NCBI RefSeq assembly: GCF_010500915.1
Contig: NZ_JAAAWP010000002.1
Span: forward strand, 372,001-436,000
DNA length: 64,000 nt
Reading direction: 5' to 3'
DNA from: Alteromonas hispanica
GTDB lineage: Bacteria > Pseudomonadota > Gammaproteobacteria > Enterobacterales > Alteromonadaceae
This document shows, in pieces, positions 8,573-18,391 of this stretch (positions are counted from its first letter, which is position 1; the number at the start of each line of letters is the position of its first letter). The notes beneath the pieces were generated by a model. The model did not search any database, was not told the DNA's origin, and saw only the letters and a list, made by a program, of their open reading frames with translations. The position numbers and the translations under genes were made by a program.

Positions 8573-8610
8573 TAGTAACAGCAAGACAGTGGCTAGAGTC
8601 TATTTCTAAA

Positions 8611-9330
8611 CTAACCTTTCCGTTTTGACGTTAGCGCAAGCTTTTTGTCTTTTTTTTCTTTTTCTTTCAATACTTCGTTAATAAAGCTCTTTCGCCCAAA
8701 CTCTCTCGTAATAACACATCTATCGAGTGAAAAACCTCGTGCAGGGCAATATTCGCGACCATAAAATATAATCTGCAGGTGAAGGTCGTTCCACTTTTCT
8801 CTGGGGAATAAGCGTTTCGCATCTCTCTCGGTTTGCTCGACGCTTTTACCATTAGACAGACCCCATCGATACATCAAACGATGAATGTGGGTATCTACGG
8901 GAAATGCGGGTACACCAAACGCTTGAGACATTACTACTGAGGCGGTTTTGTGGCCTACTGCTGGCATGGCTTCAAGCGCGGCAAAGTCTTTAGGTACCTC
9001 ACCGTTATGCTGCTTTATAATCATATCTGACAGATGCCAGATACCTTTTGATTTCATTGGTGAGAGACCACATGGCCTTATGATATTTTGAATTTCCTCA
9101 ATACTCATTGAAACCATATCGTAGGGATTATCGGCTATGGCAAAGAGTTTAGGTGTTATCTGGTTAACGCGCTCGTCGGTACATTGTGCTGAAAGTAAAA
9201 CAGCCACTAAGAGGGTGTAAGGATCTTTGTGATCTAGAGGCACTGGAACTTCTGGGTAAAGTTCATCGAGAATATCCATAATAGCCTGAACTTTCTCTTT
9301 TTTTGTTAACGTTTTCACTGCACCACCCAT
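8611..9330 (-). CDS. nth: Endonuclease III-like DNA glycosylase with incomplete Fe-S motif
   Basis: A 239-residue HhH-GPD protein that should remove oxidised pyrimidines and cleave at AP sites. The helix-hairpin-helix (AMPAVGHKTASVV) supplies the catalytic lysine K128, and D146 (PVDTHIHR) is the catalytic aspartate. In E. coli Nth the C-terminal cluster is C-x6-C-x2-C-x5-C. Here only C195 and C205 remain, and the expected second and fourth cysteines are L202 and F211, so a normal [4Fe-4S] cluster is unlikely. The tail is Lys-rich (KEKEKKDKK, KRKG). The gene sits 72 bases after rsxE, the usual nth location. The wording of the core (GHKTASVVMSQAFGVPAFPVDTH) recalls Bacteroidetes- and plant-type Nth more than the E. 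coli form, so replacement by transfer is possible. Confidence 0.85.
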   Translation of the reverse strand: MGGAVKTLTKKEKVQAIMDILDELYPEVPVPLDHKDPYTLLVAVLLSAQCTDERVNQITPKLFAIADNPYDMVSMSIEEIQNIIRPCGLSPMKSKGIWHLSDMIIKQHNGEVPKDFAALEAMPAVGHKTASVVMSQAFGVPAFPVDTHIHRLMYRWGLSNGKSVEQTERDAKRLFPREKWNDLHLQIIFYGREYCPARGFSLDRCVITREFGRKSFINEVLKEKEKKDKKLALTSKRKG

Positions 9331-9402
9331 GTAATGTATACCTTTTTTGTTCTTATTTATTTTGGTTTAAGCAATGAGAGTTAAGCATACATAAACTACT
9401 TT

Positions 9403-10095
9403 TTACGTTTCTGCCGTTACTCTAGCCCTTTCTGCTTTCTCTTTTGGTGCAGTTTCTCTTGCTGCCAGCTTCGCATCTATCATATTTTTTAACGCTATTA
9501 GCAAGCCCATTGCGAGAAAAGCGCCAGGAGGAAGAATAGCGAGTAAAAACGGGCTATCGGTCTCAAATAGAACCACTGTCCAATTTTTAGCAGCATCGCC
9601 AAAGAGTCTATCGGCTCCAGCGAGTAGAGTGCCTGCACCTAACACCTCTCTCAAACCGCCGAGAATAACTAGAACAGCTGTAAAACCAAGCCCCATCATG
9701 GCACCGTCATACGCTGACGCCAGCGGCTTATTTTTCGAGGCAAAAGCCTCCGCTCGGCCAATGATGGCGCAGTTAGTCACAATTAAAGGAATAAAAATCC
9801 CCAGTGCTAAATATAGCTCGTAGGTGTAGGCGTTCATAAGAAGCTGCACAATAGTCACAAACGAGGCAATGATCAAAACGAACACAGGTATACGGATTTC
9901 ATTGCGCACAATGTTACGCACTAAAGATACGGTTACATTACTGCCAATGAGCACAAGCATTGTGGCGAGGCCAAGGCCTAAGCCATTAATGAAGGTTGAG
10001 GTTACCGCTAGCAGCGGACAGAGTCCGAGAAGCTGCACTAGAGCAGGGTTGTTCTTCCATAGCCCTTGAAGCGATAGGTCGCGAAAATCGGTCAT
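9403..10095 (-). CDS. rsxE: Rsx/Rnf electron transport complex subunit E
   Basis: A 230-residue inner-membrane subunit with about six membrane segments. The sequence [31 protein letters not shown] and the conserved [15 protein letters not shown] are typical of RsxE/RnfE, which is paralogous to RsxA. In the known complex RsxA and RsxE enclose an intramembrane Fe-S cluster, and the cysteines in LLGLCPLL and TNCAIIG fit that role. The C-terminal tail is charged and cytoplasmic. Its start overlaps the stop of rsxG by one base. It is the last rsx gene before nth. Confidence 0.95.
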   Translation of the reverse strand: MTDFRDLSLQGLWKNNPALVQLLGLCPLLAVTSTFINGLGLGLATMLVLIGSNVTVSLVRNIVRNEIRIPVFVLIIASFVTIVQLLMNAYTYELYLALGIFIPLIVTNCAIIGRAEAFASKNKPLASAYDGAMMGLGFTAVLVILGGLREVLGAGTLLAGADRLFGDAAKNWTVVLFETDSPFLLAILPPGAFLAMGLLIALKNMIDAKLAARETAPKEKAERARVTAET

Positions 10096-10781
10096 TATAT
10101 TTGCTCCTCAGATGTTTGGTGATCAGCAGCTTGACTTTTCACTGCCTGAACATCTGCCGTGTCGCAGGCATTTGCCGCATCAAATAATGCCTGCTGATTG
10201 GTTTCAACGTACAAAAGAGCGTTTTTCACTGCACTCACTACTGCTCTAGGGGTAATTGTTGCGCCAGTAAACTGGTCAAATTCACCACCGTCTTTCTTAA
10301 CTTGCCATGGCGCCAGGTTATCACTTGAGAAATCTTTGCCAGCAAAGGAAGTTATCCAATCACTTATCGCAAGCTCTACTTTATCACCAAGTCCTGGTGT
10401 CTCTTTATGCTCCACTACGCGAACGCCTAGCACCTCTAATTGGGTGTTAACGCCAATCACCATATCAATGTTGCCGCTATATCCATCGGGCGCTGTTGCC
10501 TGAACGACTAGCGCACTTGGTGAATTATCTAAACGCGCTCTATAAATCGCATGCTGACCAGGGCCTAATGATTTTGAATCAGTGACAGTACAGTCAGCAT
10601 ACAGCGCATTGGTGTGTAGGTTGTTAGGAACCACTTCATTTAGAACACTGAGTAACTTGCGCTTCTTTTGTTCTTCGATGGTGTCCTTGGTACCAAAAAA
10701 AGTAACGGCAATAAGGGCTGTGGTAACAATGGCAAATGCACCTAGCATAGCGCCATTTTTAACTAAGCTATCTTTCAACAT
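10095..10781 (-). CDS. rsxG: Rsx/Rnf electron transport complex subunit G
   Basis: A 228-residue periplasm-facing flavoprotein anchored by one N-terminal membrane helix (about residues 9-28). The FMN-binding domain carries [13 protein letters not shown], whose threonine in the TGAT-T motif receives covalent FMN in known RnfG proteins. [12 protein letters not shown] is another family marker. Its start overlaps the rsxD stop by one base, so the genes are translationally linked. Confidence 0.95.
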   Translation of the reverse strand: MLKDSLVKNGAMLGAFAIVTTALIAVTFFGTKDTIEEQKKRKLLSVLNEVVPNNLHTNALYADCTVTDSKSLGPGQHAIYRARLDNSPSALVVQATAPDGYSGNIDMVIGVNTQLEVLGVRVVEHKETPGLGDKVELAISDWITSFAGKDFSSDNLAPWQVKKDGGEFDQFTGATITPRAVVSAVKNALLYVETNQQALFDAANACDTADVQAVKSQAADHQTSEEQI

Positions 10782-11866
10782 TACTTTGCACCTCGTTTAC
10801 TGGTCACATTCTTGCCATAGACTCGGGGGCGAGTGTAATAGTCGATTAAGGGTACCGCCATATTCATGATAATCACGGCAAAGGCAACCGCGTCTGGGTA
10901 TCCACCAAAGACACGAATAATTACAATCCAAAACCCAATTGCGGCACCAAAGATAATGCGGCCTCTAGGTGTAGTTGAGGCTGATACTGGATCTGTTGCG
11001 ATAAAGAAAGCGCCAACGATAACAGCGCCATTTAATAAGTGAAAGAGTGGTGACGCGTAAACATCGCCATTAGCTAAATGCAAAACGGCTGCGCAGATAA
11101 ATACACTCACAATCATGCTGCCGGGAATATGCCAACTAATGACACGAGTTTTTACAAGTGCAAGACCGCCAAGTAAGTAGGCTAGGCTAACCCATCCCCA
11201 TCCTGCGCCGGCAGCATCAAAGAAGCTTCCGTTAAATGTCGCCTTTGATAATGATTCTGAGTAGGTTAGCCCTTGAGTCAGATCGGTTTTTAACGTATCC
11301 AACGGCGTTGCCATTGTCACGCCGTCGGCGATAGTTCTCAACTGAGTAACGTCGTAGCCGCTGGTGGTGAAACCGGTAAAAATAAGTGATACAGAGTCTA
11401 AAAAGCTGGGTGTAATCCCCGCTTGCGTTGTAGCAGGAAGCCAGAGGCTCATCGCGGCTGGAAACGAAATAAGTAAAACCACGTAGGCAATCATAGCAGG
11501 GTTGAAAATATTGAAACCTAGACCGCCGTAAACTTGTTTTGCTACCCCAATGGCAAAAAACACGCCAATAACCGTCATCCACCAAGGTAGAGTGGGGGGG
11601 ATACTTATAGCGATTAAAAGCCCGGTGAGTGCTGCACTATAATCGGTAAGTGTTCTTTCTATAGGTCGCTTTCTTAGATATAAGATAACACCTTCAAAAA
11701 GAACAGCGCTAAACACCGCAATTACCGCTTGAATTAGCATTCCCCAGCCAAAGAAGAATGTCTGAGCCAGCATGCCAGGAATCATTGCATAAATAACAAT
11801 ACGCATGACTTGCCCAGTGTCACGTCTGACTCTTTGATGTGGTGAGCTTGATAAACTTAGTTTCAT
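10781..11866 (-). CDS. rsxD: Rsx/Rnf electron transport complex subunit D
   Basis: A 361-residue integral membrane subunit with around nine helices. It carries the second covalent FMN of the complex, and the loop [13 protein letters not shown] (near residue 180) matches the family flavinylation site, with the threonine of the T-ATPL stretch as acceptor. Other family markers are [17 protein letters not shown] and [21 protein letters not shown]. The start codon overlaps the rsxC stop by four bases. Confidence 0.95.
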   Translation of the reverse strand: MKLSLSSSPHQRVRRDTGQVMRIVIYAMIPGMLAQTFFFGWGMLIQAVIAVFSAVLFEGVILYLRKRPIERTLTDYSAALTGLLIAISIPPTLPWWMTVIGVFFAIGVAKQVYGGLGFNIFNPAMIAYVVLLISFPAAMSLWLPATTQAGITPSFLDSVSLIFTGFTTSGYDVTQLRTIADGVTMATPLDTLKTDLTQGLTYSESLSKATFNGSFFDAAGAGWGWVSLAYLLGGLALVKTRVISWHIPGSMIVSVFICAAVLHLANGDVYASPLFHLLNGAVIVGAFFIATDPVSASTTPRGRIIFGAAIGFWIVIIRVFGGYPDAVAFAVIIMNMAVPLIDYYTRPRVYGKNVTSKRGAK

Positions 11867-14223
11867 TTCGACTCTTTCTCTTTATCAGCCGCCGCTTTTT
11901 TAGCCTTCGCTTTTGCCACTGCCGCCGCTATACGCGCCTTTTTGTCATCTGGCGTTATGTTACCGGTAGATACAGAAGTATCATTACTTGTATCGCTAGT
12001 CATCGCATCGTCTGTGTGAGCATCGCTGGTGGCAGAATTGCTATTTGATGCATTGATATTCGCGGCATTGCTGGCCGACGTACTGCCTTGAGCACTCGCT
12101 TTTTTGGCTTTAGCCTTTGCTACTGCCGCTGCAATACGCGCTTTTTTTGCTTCAGCTGCTGAAGTTGCTCCACCGCTGGCTTCGGAAGCGTTAGGCTCCT
12201 TGGGAGTTACTCCGCTCTCATTTCTGCTCTCATTTCCGCTTTCCTTTGCACTGTCCTTTGCGTTGTCTGAGGTAGATTGAGTGCTTTCAACGTGCTGCGG
12301 CTCGTTTGACGGGGCGTGTGACGGGGCATTATCTTTTGTTTCTTGCGCCGCTTTTTTTGCCTTCGCACGAGCTATAGCCGCAGCTACTTTAGCCTTTTTA
12401 GCATCGGCCGATGTGGAATCAGCGTTGTGCGTTTCAGCGAGTGGTGCATCTGGTTTTTTCGCTAAGCTAGCTTGAGCTTCTTTTTTCGCTTTTGCTCTCG
12501 CTATTGCTGCCGCGACTTGCGCCTTTTTGTCGTTGGCTGCAGTTTGAGTTTTATTATCTTCGTCAGCGGCTTGCGAGTTCGACTCGGAAATTGGTTTAGA
12601 GGAAACGTCCCCTGTTGATGAGTTTGCTTGAAGAGCGGCTTTTTTAGCCTTGGCCCTAGCAAGTGCTGCGGCAACTTTATCTTTTGTTTCGTTTACCGGT
12701 GAAGCAGCTTCTTCTGCGCCAGAAGGCTTGGCTTTGCTTGCTGCGAGTCTTGCTTCTTTCGCTTTGCGATGCTTTTCCTCTCTTTCACGCTTCTCTCGCT
12801 CAAGCCTTTCGTTTCGTGCTTCAAAGCGCTGCTTGGCTTTTTCTGCCTTGTTTCTTTCGTCTCGCTGCAGTCGGATATCTGCTTTTGCCTGCCGGTAGTA
12901 ATGAACCAAGGGGATCTCACTTGGACATACGTATGCACATGCGCCGCACTCTATACAGTCAAATAAGTCGTAGTCTTCTGCTTTGTCATATTCTTTCGCT
13001 TTAGCATGCCAAAACATTTGCTGAGGCAGCAGCGAGGCAGGGCAAGCATCTGCGCAAGCACTACAGCGAATGCAGGGGCGCTCAGCCCCTTCGTCTACCA
13101 ATTCTTTTTTGCTGGGAACTAGTAGGCAGTTTGTGGTTTTAACAATAGGAATTGTTGCGTCTGATAGGGTGAAGCCCATCATCGGGCCGCCCATCACTAC
13201 CTTAGGTACTTTTTGCTTTTTAGGGTTGTATTCAGCCTGTTCAAGAAGATGCGCGACAGGAGTACCAATGAGCGCTCTGAAATTCCCCGGCTTCTGAACG
13301 GCTTCTCCTGTTACGGTAACAATGCGCTCTATCAAAGGTTTGCCTTGCAAAATCGCATCGGCTACGGCGTAGCACGTGCCCACATTGAACATTACAATGC
13401 CAATATCTATGGGTAAGCCATCGCGAGGAACTTCTCTGCCGGTTAATACCTGTATAAGTTGTTTTTCGCCGCCTGCCGGGTACTTAGTTTCTACACTCAC
13501 TACGCGGTAAGATTCTTTATCTTGGCAAGCAATGTTCAGAGCTTGGAGAGCCTCAGGCTTATTATCTTCAATGGCAATAATTATCGCCTGAGGGTTAATA
13601 AGGTGAGCCAAAATATCTAAGCCCTGTCTAATTTGCCACGCATGCTCTCGCATCAGTCTGTCGTCTGACGTGATGTATGGTTCGCATTCAATGCCATTAA
13701 GTACTAAGAATTCGATTGGCTTCGACGTGGAAGTCTTAATATGGGTAGGGAAGCCAGCGCCCCCCATTCCCGAGATACCCGCTTGACATATATGCTTAAT
13801 GATCTCGTTTTTATTCTCGTCAAGATAATTGGGTAGGGGCTCCAAGTCGCACCACGTATCATTACCATCAGGCTTAAGCGTAATACACATTTCGGTTAAG
13901 CCGCTTGGGTGAGCAACTACATGCGGCGCAATTGCGATAATTTCGCCAGAGGTTGGAGCGTGAACTGGCACGGCGAAGGGCGTGGCGCTCTGCGACAATA
14001 TTTGGCCTTTGTAAACCCTGTCACCTACCTCTACGCAGCACGCACCATCTGATCCAATATGTTGACGCATAGGAATAATGAGGTGTTCGGGAAGTGACGG
14101 GGTTTGTATCGACGTGTTATTAGACAGAGATTTTCTATCGTCAGGATGCACGCCACCTGGGAACGAGTAGAGCTTACCGTCGTTAAGGTTTTCTATAATG
14201 GAATCGAAGCTAGGAGACAACAC
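11863..14223 (-). CDS. rsxC: Rsx/Rnf electron transport complex subunit C with long repeat tail
   Basis: A 786-residue peripheral subunit that receives electrons from NADH in this enzyme class. The N-terminal part has the RnfC hammerhead (GGVHPDDRK) and the nucleotide/FMN-binding region with [12 protein letters not shown] at 152-163. Two [4Fe-4S] motifs follow: C384, C387, C390, C394 and C423, C426, C429, C433. From about 450 a basic, charged helix leads into a low-complexity Ala/Lys/Ser-rich tail, which contains five copies of an A(A)A(I/V)A(R/K)AKAKKA unit. Such tails vary widely in length among gammaproteobacterial RsxC proteins. The gene starts two bases after rsxB. Confidence 0.95.
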   Translation of the reverse strand: MLSPSFDSIIENLNDGKLYSFPGGVHPDDRKSLSNNTSIQTPSLPEHLIIPMRQHIGSDGACCVEVGDRVYKGQILSQSATPFAVPVHAPTSGEIIAIAPHVVAHPSGLTEMCITLKPDGNDTWCDLEPLPNYLDENKNEIIKHICQAGISGMGGAGFPTHIKTSTSKPIEFLVLNGIECEPYITSDDRLMREHAWQIRQGLDILAHLINPQAIIIAIEDNKPEALQALNIACQDKESYRVVSVETKYPAGGEKQLIQVLTGREVPRDGLPIDIGIVMFNVGTCYAVADAILQGKPLIERIVTVTGEAVQKPGNFRALIGTPVAHLLEQAEYNPKKQKVPKVVMGGPMMGFTLSDATIPIVKTTNCLLVPSKKELVDEGAERPCIRCSACADACPASLLPQQMFWHAKAKEYDKAEDYDLFDCIECGACAYVCPSEIPLVHYYRQAKADIRLQRDERNKAEKAKQRFEARNERLEREKREREEKHRKAKEARLAASKAKPSGAEEAASPVNETKDKVAAALARAKAKKAALQANSSTGDVSSKPISESNSQAADEDNKTQTAANDKKAQVAAAIARAKAKKEAQASLAKKPDAPLAETHNADSTSADAKKAKVAAAIARAKAKKAAQETKDNAPSHAPSNEPQHVESTQSTSDNAKDSAKESGNESRNESGVTPKEPNASEASGGATSAAEAKKARIAAAVAKAKAKKASAQGSTSASNAANINASNSNSATSDAHTDDAMTSDTSNDTSVSTGNITPDDKKARIAAAVAKAKAKKAAADKEKESK
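11890..12681 (-). repeat. Five degenerate Ala/Lys repeats coded in rsxC
   Basis: Five copies of a 15-17-residue unit of the form K(A/V)AAA(I/L/V)A(R/K)AKAKKAA occur at RsxC residues of about 515-530, 568-583, 610-626, 693-710 and 761-778. They are separated by non-conserved Ser/Asn/Glu-rich spacers of 35-65 residues. At DNA level each copy is a GC-richer block in the reverse complement. The spacing varies, so this is not a simple tandem array. Confidence 0.85.
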
Positions 14224-14225
14224 AA

Positions 14226-14795
14226 TTAAGACACCATTTTTATAGGAATGTCACCTTTCGGTGAGGCAGAAAAGTCCCAGTTCCACGTGGATGTGGTTTG
14301 CACCAGTGGAACCATGTCGATGCAGTCTACAGGGCAGGGGTCAACACAAAGATCGCAACCAGTACACTCATCAGTAATAACCGTATGCATGTGCTTTGCC
14401 GCACCTAAAATTGCGTCCACCGGACATGCTTGAATACACTTTGTGCATCCAATGCATTCGTCCTCGCGAATAAACGCGACTTTTTTTGAGTCTTCTTCAC
14501 CGTGTGCAGCATCAAGGGGTTTTGCTTCTACCCCCATCAGGTCGGCTAACTTTTTAATCGTGGATTCACCGCCAGGAGGACACTTGTTAATATCATCCCC
14601 ATTAGCAATAGCCTCTGCATAAGGCTTACAACCCGGATAACCACACTGACCGCACTGTGTTTGCGGCAAAATTTCATCAATTTGATCAACAAGAGGGTCG
14701 CCTTCTACGTGGAAGCGAATACTCGCGTAGCCTAAAATCAAACCAAAAATAACGGCTAATACGCCAATTGTGATAACTGCGAAAGAAATAGACAT
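14226..14795 (-). CDS. rsxB: Rsx/Rnf electron transport complex subunit B
   Basis: A 189-residue ferredoxin-like subunit anchored by an N-terminal helix (residues 5-25). A four-cysteine Fe-S domain (C48, C51, C56, C72) is followed by two classical [4Fe-4S] motifs (C114, C117, C120, C124 and C144, C147, C150, C154). All twelve cysteines expected of RnfB are present. It passes electrons between the soluble and membrane parts of the complex. Its start overlaps the rsxA stop by one base. Confidence 0.96.
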   Translation of the reverse strand: MSISFAVITIGVLAVIFGLILGYASIRFHVEGDPLVDQIDEILPQTQCGQCGYPGCKPYAEAIANGDDINKCPPGGESTIKKLADLMGVEAKPLDAAHGEEDSKKVAFIREDECIGCTKCIQACPVDAILGAAKHMHTVITDECTGCDLCVDPCPVDCIDMVPLVQTTSTWNWDFSASPKGDIPIKMVS

Positions 14796-15376
14796 TATAC
14801 TTTCACCAACCCGCTGAAACCCATAAATGCCAGCGACATTAACCCAGCTGTTATCATTGCGATTGAGGCCCCTTTAAACGCAACCGGAACATCCGCTGCG
14901 GCGAGTCGCTCACGCATAGCTGCAAACAATATAAGTACTAATGAGAAGCCGAGCGCAGCGCCGAAACCATATATAAGGCTCTGCATAAAGTTGTGTTGCT
15001 CGGTTAAATTTAACAAGGCAACACCAAGCACGGCGCAGTTTGTTGTAATAAGAGGAAGAAAGATCCCCAGAAGCCTGTAGAGTGTAGGACTGGTTTTATG
15101 GACAACCATTTCAGTAAACTGCACTACCACTGCAATAACTAGAATAAAGGCTAGAGTTCTTAGATAACTCAACCCGAGAGGGGCAAGAAGATAAGTTTCC
15201 ACGAGATAACTCGATGCCGATGCTAGCGTGAGTACAAAGGTAGTGGCCATAGACATACCCATCGCAGTTTCAAGCTTGCTCGAAACTCCCATAAATGGAC
15301 ATAGCCCTAAAAACTTCACCAAAACGAAGTTGTTTACCAATACTGTGCCAATCAAAAGCAGTAGAAATTCAGTCAT
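14795..15376 (-). CDS. rsxA: Rsx/Rnf electron transport complex subunit A
   Basis: A 193-residue integral membrane subunit, identical in length to E. coli RsxA when started at the ATG at 15374-15376 ([19 protein letters not shown]). Conserved stretches include [34 protein letters not shown] and [13 protein letters not shown], whose cysteines hold the intramembrane Fe-S cluster in known structures. An in-frame TTG 12 codons upstream is possible, but the family supports the ATG. Neither start has a strong ribosome site. This is the first gene of rsxABCDGE, so its promoter should lie between here and the tRNA-Asn genes. Confidence 0.95.
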   Translation of the reverse strand: MTEFLLLLIGTVLVNNFVLVKFLGLCPFMGVSSKLETAMGMSMATTFVLTLASASSYLVETYLLAPLGLSYLRTLAFILVIAVVVQFTEMVVHKTSPTLYRLLGIFLPLITTNCAVLGVALLNLTEQHNFMQSLIYGFGAALGFSLVLILFAAMRERLAAADVPVAFKGASIAMITAGLMSLAFMGFSGLVKV

Positions 15377-15593
15377 GAAAAAACCAACATGGGAAAACAA
15401 TTCCTTCAACAATTGCTAGGGTCATTGCCCACAAATAAAAAAGAAAGCGATATAGCGCTATTATCCCTTTTTAAGGCAGGTTTAACAACTTGATTGAATT
15501 AGGGTAATTTAATGTATTGTTGTTTCTAAGATGGTAAATAAAAACGGAATTTTAGAATGGTAACTTAAGCTAGTGAAGCTTTGGCCAATTAAG

Positions 15594-15670
15594 TGGCTCC
15601 CCCTCCCCGACTCGAACGGGGGACCTGCGGATTAACAGTCCGTCGCTCTAACCAACTGAGCTAAGGGGGA
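15594..15670 (-). tRNA. tRNA-Asn (GTT), copy 1
   Basis: A complete 77-base cloverleaf with encoded CCA. The acceptor stem pairs TCCCCCT with AGGGGGA. The D arm is GCTCAGTTGGTTAGAGC. The anticodon stem-loop CGGACTGTTAATCCG gives anticodon GTT. The T arm is CCCCGTTCGAGTCGGGG. It is identical to the copy at 15699-15775 and separated from it by 28 bases, so the pair is probably one transcript. Confidence 0.97.
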
Positions 15671-15698
15671 ATTGACACTTAATTTGTTGTTGAAAGCT

Positions 15699-15775
15699 TG
15701 GCTCCCCCTCCCCGACTCGAACGGGGGACCTGCGGATTAACAGTCCGTCGCTCTAACCAACTGAGCTAAGGGGGA
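15699..15775 (-). tRNA. tRNA-Asn (GTT), copy 2
   Basis: Identical in all 77 bases to the neighbouring tRNA-Asn copy, with GTT anticodon and encoded CCA. On the minus strand this is the promoter-proximal copy. A near-consensus promoter begins 22 bases upstream. Confidence 0.97.
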
Positions 15776-15796
15776 CCTGTGCTTCAACGGAGGCGA

Positions 15797-15825
15797 ATAT
15801 TAAAGAGGTACATTGTTGCTGTCAA
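15797..15825 (-). promoter_or_regulatory. Sigma-70 promoter of the tRNA-Asn pair
   Basis: Read on the minus strand, TTGACA (15825-15820), 17 bases and TAATAT (15802-15797) form a near-perfect housekeeping promoter. A GC-rich discriminator (CGCCTCC) follows, as in stringently controlled stable-RNA promoters. A 7-base inverted repeat (ATTGTTG 15812-15818 / CAACAAT 15823-15829) overlaps the -35 element. Confidence 0.85.
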
Positions 15826-16181
15826 CAATATATCTAAAATATTTGTTCTGACTGCACAAAAAATAGCTTTTCTTGCCTTTTGTGCTTAATTTGTCGTCAG
15901 TACGGTAAAATTTATGATTAATTACTGAGCATAGGGCCGTATCCTGCCGATTAAATATTATTTTCCTAGTGCTGGAAGAGACTGTGGAATGTCTAAATTC
16001 GCATATCGGTTATTGCGCGAATGCTATAACAAAAAAGAATAAAAAAAAGCTTTCATACTGGTATTATGTACAGGCGTTCATAAATCTGTAACCTGAACCT
16101 AAGGATTAAAAGGTTAGTCATTACTTACCTTTTATGAGACTTTTTGTTCAACAAATCCCGCCAACTATGGCCTGCCGTTAG

Positions 16182-16363
16182 TTATCCACTAATTCTGTGG
16201 ATAACTATGTTGATAGGTTGATTTTATGCTTATTTACAGAACGATCATAATGCTTTTGATCAGTATGTGCCGAGTGGGTTATTTTTTGTTTTTTGATAAA
16301 AATCAATTAATTATAGCCACTTTGCAGATCTATTAAGCAGATCGACCTTGATCCCGTGGATAA
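16182..16363. other. oriC/datA-like cluster of DnaA boxes, IHF site and GATC sites
   Basis: A consensus DnaA box (TGTGGATAA, 16196-16204) faces a one-mismatch box in the opposite sense (TTATCCACT, 16182-16190) with five bases between. A third one-mismatch box (CGTGGATAA) is at 16355-16363. AATCAATTAATTA at 16301-16313 fits the IHF consensus exactly. GATC occurs at 16243, 16258, 16327, 16340 and 16350, five times in 111 bases. An AT-rich tract runs from about 16279 to 16315. AGATCTATT beside a DnaA box recalls the left side of E. coli oriC. It could be a regulatory site of the datA or DARS kind rather than the origin, because gene context and strand layout do not mark an origin. Confidence 0.5.
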
Positions 16364-16860
16364 ATTTTAGCTTGTGTGTTAATTCAACGAATGTCTAAAA
16401 GCCAAACAGCTAAATTTATGTTTTTTCAATAATTGTTACATGTTTATAACATCATTCACGCTTTGCTAATGGGAGCTGATTTTCTAAATTTGCCGCTTAT
16501 ACCGCGCTTCAATAGGCGAATCGAGTAAGTAGTAACGGGATTGAAAGTTGGAAAGCAACTTTATTTCTCTATCTTCTGATAACAAACATTAAACTACCAA
16601 GGCAAATTCTTATTTCAACCTATTCGCATTAAAAGACGCTCTAAAGAATATTTTCATCAAAAACAAAATCAGGTTTAAAGGCGCACTAAATATCTATTTC
16701 ATCGCTTAGCCGTGGCATAACAACTAGCACTCTTTTACACTAACGCCGTTGGGCTGCACAGTGGAGGGGAATAGGTGCACGGGAATAAGTGTGCAGCGCA
16801 ATAGACGCGCGGCAAAAAGCTTTTTGCTATCAATCTTTTTTATAAATAGTAAGTAAACGT

Positions 16861-16896
16861 GTTTTGTTTTTAAATCGAGGTTTTGTTTTTAAATCG
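16861..16896. repeat. 17-bp direct repeat upstream of the MATE-uvrB unit
   Basis: GTTTTGTTTTTAAATCG occurs perfectly at 16861-16877 and 16880-16896, a 19-base period. It lies in the probable promoter region of the MATE-uvrB transcript. The two sites lie nearly two helical turns apart on the same face, as for a repeated operator, but no known regulator is recognised. Confidence 0.7.
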
Positions 16897-17004
16897 CAAT
16901 AATAGCGCTGTTAGTATCGCACTTATTTTACATATAGGCGTATAGATATCTACATACGTTGTCTGACGCCAAGACAAGAAATAAAAAAACGCACAGGAGA
17001 GTAA

Positions 17005-18381
17005 GTGGTTAAAGACCAGCGAGATCGTAAAGTGTCCAACTTATTGGAAGGCGACATAGGCTCAACATTAAAGCGTATGACTATTCCGATGATTTTGGGC
17101 ATGGTCATGATGATGAGCTTCGGCTTAATTGATACTTTTTTTGTAAGCCTTCTTGGCACCGATCCCTTAGCAGCAATTAGTTTTACTTTTCCTGTGACAT
17201 TTACCGTTATTAGCTTAACCATAGGTCTTGGAATTGGCACATCAGCAACGATTGGACGCTTACAGGGAAGTAAAGAGCTAGAGAAATCTAAGCTTTATGC
17301 CACTGGTTCATTGACTCTATCTGCAATGCTAGTAGGCGTGTTGGCCACTATAGGTTTCTTCTCAATAACCCCCGTTTTTTCCATGCTCAATGCCTCTGAA
17401 CGTCTAATGCCTTATATCTCTGACTATATGGGCTTGTGGTATATATCGAGTGTTTTTCTCGCTCTCCCTATGGTAGGCAACAGTGTATTAAGAGCATGTG
17501 GCGATACGAAAACTCCCAGTATCGTTATGGCGTCTGTCGGCGGTTTAAATGCGTTGCTTGACCCGTTATTCATTTTTGGTTTTGGGCCTATCCCTGCAAT
17601 GGGAATTAAAGGCGCCGCACTTGCCACCTTTATTGCTTGGGTAGTAGGCGCCGGTTGGATTATTTACATCTTGGCCGTACGTCGTAAGTTGATGCTTCCA
17701 AGGTTGCTCTCATTTGCTGAATTGCGCACCAGTAGCAGAGATATTCTAAAAATAGGATTGCCCGCCGCGGGGGCGAACATGCTTACACCGATTGCCGGGG
17801 GAGTGATGACCGCCATAGTTGCCGCCTACGGAGCTGAGGCTGTAGCTGCCTGGGGGGTAGGGAATCGAATGGAATCAATTGCTAATATAGTGGTGTTAGC
17901 ACTATCAATGACTCTCCCTCCATTTATAAGTCAAAACTTTGGTGCATCACAAATAGAACGTGTTAAGCATGCTTATTCGCTCGCGCTTAAATTTGTTTTA
18001 GTATGGCAATTCATAGTGTTTCTCGCCATGTGGGGGCTGTCTGATTGGATTGCACAGGCATTTGCAAATGAAGCTAAAGTGAGTGCATTAATTCAACTGT
18101 TCCTTATGATAGTGCCACTAGGCTATGGCATGCAGGGGATCATAGTGTTAACGAATTCATCATTGAACGCCATGCATCGGCCGATGACTGCGTTAATTCT
18201 TAGTATCATCCGCTTATTCGTTTTCTTCGTACCCATTAGTATTGCGGGCAGTTACTTATACGGCCTGCAAGGACTATTTATTGGTAACGTTATTGCAAAC
18301 GTGGCCATGGCGGGTGTTTCTCTTGTCGTGTTTAAAAAAGCAATAGCGCAGTGCGACCACAGCTCTGTTAGCTCAAAATAA
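17005..18381 (+). CDS. MATE-family multidrug/cation efflux transporter
   Basis: A 458-residue, twelve-helix antiporter of the MATE family that exports cationic drugs or other solutes in exchange for Na+ or H+. The two half-repeats are visible: N-terminal [32 protein letters not shown], and a C-terminal half beginning near residue 240 ([30 protein letters not shown]). The start is GTG at 17005, with AGGAGA six bases upstream. The stop lies ten bases before the uvrB start, so the two genes are probably co-transcribed. A MATE member linked to DNA repair recalls dinF, a MATE gene behind lexA in E. coli, but the order and neighbours differ and no dinF identity is claimed. Confidence 0.9.
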   Translation: MVKDQRDRKVSNLLEGDIGSTLKRMTIPMILGMVMMMSFGLIDTFFVSLLGTDPLAAISFTFPVTFTVISLTIGLGIGTSATIGRLQGSKELEKSKLYATGSLTLSAMLVGVLATIGFFSITPVFSMLNASERLMPYISDYMGLWYISSVFLALPMVGNSVLRACGDTKTPSIVMASVGGLNALLDPLFIFGFGPIPAMGIKGAALATFIAWVVGAGWIIYILAVRRKLMLPRLLSFAELRTSSRDILKIGLPAAGANMLTPIAGGVMTAIVAAYGAEAVAAWGVGNRMESIANIVVLALSMTLPPFISQNFGASQIERVKHAYSLALKFVLVWQFIVFLAMWGLSDWIAQAFANEAKVSALIQLFLMIVPLGYGMQGIIVLTNSSLNAMHRPMTALILSIIRLFVFFVPISIAGSYLYGLQGLFIGNVIANVAMAGVSLVVFKKAIAQCDHSSVSSK

Positions 18382-18391
18382 AGGTATTGAA

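Larger units (their letters stand above)
15776..17004. other. 1.2-kb gene-free interval between tRNA-Asn and the MATE gene
   Basis: No convincing coding frame exists on either strand. The left edge holds the tRNA promoter. The centre (16182-16363) holds DnaA boxes, an IHF-type site, an AT-rich tract and five GATC sites. The right part holds a perfect 16-base palindrome (GCAAAAAGCTTTTTGC, 16812-16827) and a 17-base direct repeat (16861-16896) about 110 bases before the MATE start. For a genome this compact, such a long empty interval is notable. Confidence 0.7.

Noticed and set aside
15377..15412. TTG start of rsxA 12 codons upstream
   Set aside because: RsxA family length and sequence begin at the ATG at 15376.
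16056..16075. LexA-box-like sequence (CTGG-N8-ACAG within TACTG-N10-CAG)
   Set aside because: It is 950 bases from the MATE start and over 2.3 kb from uvrB. A match of this quality is expected by chance about once per window of this size.
16182..16363. The main chromosomal origin oriC
   Set aside because: No mnmG, mioC, dnaA or rpmH is adjacent, and the genes around it do not show a leading-strand switch that holds beyond a few kilobases. A secondary DnaA site is more likely.
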